Positions 62,212 to 64,000 of a stretch of 64,000 nucleotides of DNA are shown piece by piece. The notes beneath the pieces were generated by a model. It was not told the origin of the DNA. It searched no databases and was given only the letters and a program-made list of their open reading frames with translations. Position 1 is the stretch's first letter. Every line of letters begins with the position of its first letter. Both the position numbers and the translations under genes were made by a program. Source of the DNA: Lobulomyces angularis (lineage: Eukaryota; Chytridiomycota; Chytridiomycetes; Lobulomycetales; Lobulomycetaceae); assembly GCA_027604685.1 (NCBI GenBank), contig JADHYX010000017.1, forward strand, positions 36,986 to 100,985, in the 5' to 3' direction.

Positions 62212-63560
62212 CTATTGATATTCTTGCTTCGTAATTTGAGGTCTATGTTTTACTGGGGACAATTCCTTTCCATCTGCATTTAAATGCTCAACCTAAAAAA
62301 AATTTTAAATCATTTTCTGCAATTCAACTGTTTACCCCATAGTTACTAGTTATCTTTGCTGTAGCGTACTGGCCATTATGAGATTTAAATTCTGATTCTA
62401 TTGCATTATTGTTAGACTATTAAAAAGCATTAAACTTTTAACATGTGAATATTTAAAAGTACATTATGAAGAAATCCAGGAGTTTGCGATTGCATGGAAA
62501 ATTTTTCTATTGGACTGTCAGTAACCACAGATTCCAAGGTTGAAATTTTTGGTCTTCTATAACGAGATTCAAGCATAGTTGTAACATGTTCTCTTTTTTC
62601 TCTTGACAGGTGCTTTTTGTTTTCTTCCCTGCTGGCAAGAAAAAATCCTACCAAAAAAAGTGCTAAAAAAATAAAAATGATTGTTAAAATCATTCCAACA
62701 AAGTAACCCTAACAAAAAAATAGTTTTTGTTTACTTTTTGAGTTTTTATTAAATTTTTTTACAGGGTGACTTAACCCAACTGTTGTCAGATCTTTCCTTC
62801 TACCTAAATTACAAGCTGTTGATATATTTTTAAATATAGATTATAAGCAATATATTAAGCGTTACGTAAAATATGACCATGACTTGCCTCACAGACAGCA
62901 GGTAATTTCCCATTGTAACAAACTTCACCTAAATTCTTTATATCGCAATATTTTAAAGTATTTAATTTATTCAAATCGGTCAAGACTCCTGTAAAATTAT
63001 TGCTTGCTAGGATTCTAAAAAAAAAAACCAAAAAAAAAAATAAATAAAATATTTAAGTGCATTTTTATCTACAATGTTTTTAGATGAACAAATTTGTTAA
63101 AGTCAATCAGGTTTCCCTTTAATGAGTTATGACTTAAGTCAAGATCTTTAACAAAAAAAAATTAACAAATATTAAAAAAAATTATTAAAAAATCCAAAAA
63201 TTTTTTATATTATCAATCTTTTGAATGTTATTTTTACATTCTAATTTCTCCATCAGCAATAAATCTTTTGTTAAATTCAGTGAAACTTCAGAATATGGAC
63301 CTAATTCAAAATAAGTAATTCTAATCAAAAAGAATAAAATAACAGTTTCATAAATATAGAAATCTTATTTATCAAGAAAGTAACCTATTATTATTGTCGC
63401 ACTCTATTTTAAAAGGAAGAGGTCGAATTCCTTTGGAATTTGGACAGCAGCTAAATGGAGTCATTTGCTGCTCAACTTCTCCATCAGTATTCGTTGTGTT
63501 TGAAATTTCCAACTTAATTAAAGGATCCCACTTGTATATTATTTCACAATCTGTAGGCAT
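62212..63560 (-). CDS. Leucine-rich-repeat single-span membrane protein, 5' end uncertain
   Basis: Ends at TAG 62212. The first usable ATG is 63560 (MPTDCEIIYKWDPLIKLEIS), but the frame is open to about 63626 and no signal peptide is included, so an upstream exon is likely. Layout: Cys-containing cap (PFSCCPNSKGI), LRR units (DLDLSHNSLKGNL, ILASNNFTGVL), a Cys-rich end cap (GEVCYNGKLPAVCE, ACNLGRRKD), one transmembrane span (GMILTIIFIFLALFLVGFFL) and a basic, Ser-rich cytosolic tail of about 100 residues with no kinase. A receptor-like or wall-sensing role is inferred from topology alone. A possible first exon at 63957-64000 (MVILLNLTLMFPL) would need a roughly 320-nt intron. Confidence 0.65.
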
Positions 63561-64000
63561 GTTTAAATTTTGAAAATGTTTTATTTTACAATTAAATTTT
63601 TTATTTGCTACAATAAGACGTTTCACTTTTTTTATATTTAAAAAAAATTTTTTTTTTATTTTTTTTTAAAAAAAAAAAATTAAAAATTTTGTTTTGTCAA
63701 TCAACAACAAATCAACTTTCACAAAATTGTTTTCTAACTATTTATTTTTTTTTGGTCGATTCCATTAGCTTAAAAAAAATTTTTCTGAACTCAACTAATG
63801 AAATAATTCAAATTTTACATAATTTTATATTTGAAAATGATTAAAAAAAAAAAAAAAAAAAAAAGGAGAGTTCTTAATGTCTCAAACAAATATAATTTTT
63901 TATAATATTACAAAATATATCTATTCTTAGTTCTTAAAAAATAGTAGTGAATTCATATACATAAAGGAAACATTAGCGTCAGATTTAAAAGTATTACCAT
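63561..64000. other. Window edge, upstream of the LRR gene
   Basis: Low-complexity A/T sequence (for example the A run at 63843-63864). On the minus strand the last 44 bases encode a hydrophobic, signal-like start that may belong to the LRR gene or to a gene beyond the edge. Confidence 0.35.

Overview
This is an AT-rich nuclear contig of a eukaryote. Its genes are packed closely and cut by many short GT-AG introns, mostly 40-65 nt. Stop codons are standard: TAA, TAG and TGA all end recognisable proteins. Several genes point to an early-diverging, zoospore-forming fungus or close relative (Rozella/Cryptomycota, chytrid or aphelid grade). A full-length talin is present, which Dikarya have lost. 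The adenylate kinase is of the flagellar AK8 type. Otherwise the content is typically fungal: ATP-type PEPCK, Scw1/Whi3-like RRM protein, PAN3, Gpi1, Mpo1/DUF962, PEX1, and an eS26 gene with an ATG-only first exon. No species is claimed.

Layout. 1-7 kb: 3' part of PEPCK, a small unknown protein with a mitochondrial presequence, and a G-protein alpha subunit. 7-17 kb: a MARK/PAR-1 kinase, TAF12, PAN3 and the GPI-GlcNAc-transferase subunit Gpi1/PIG-Q. 17-26 kb: AK8, a divergent ERD2-family protein, a secreted DUF1775 (YcnI-like) protein and PEX1. 26-33 kb: an unknown protein, a RING protein with a duplicated membrane module, and the Scw1-like protein. 33-38 kb: eS26, a second DUF1775 protein and a His-rich, Ser/Thr-rich surface protein. 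39-48 kb: talin. 48-54 kb: Mpo1, an MFSD10-like transporter and an aldehyde dehydrogenase. 54-59 kb: three tandem divergent G-alpha genes. 60-64 kb: a short-chain dehydrogenase, a small membrane protein and an LRR transmembrane protein.

Exon structures were derived by hand. I chose GT/AG sites that keep frame and restore family motifs, so protein-level calls are stronger than single splice sites. Functional themes are G-protein signalling (four G-alpha genes), cell surface and adhesion (talin, two DUF1775 proteins, His-rich wall protein, LRR protein, Gpi1) and mRNA/transcription control (PAN3, TAF12, Scw1-like). There is no operon-like logic, and neighbouring genes need not work together.

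The most unusual items are: a RING E3 whose RING sits before, not after, two tandem copies of the membrane module; an ERD2-family protein lacking the pH-sensor His and the TM7 Asp and carrying a long acidic tail; a G-alpha tandem array sharing altered motifs; paired DUF1775 proteins that lost the metal-brace His but gained Lys-Arg sites; and an AK8 with a broken first P-loop.
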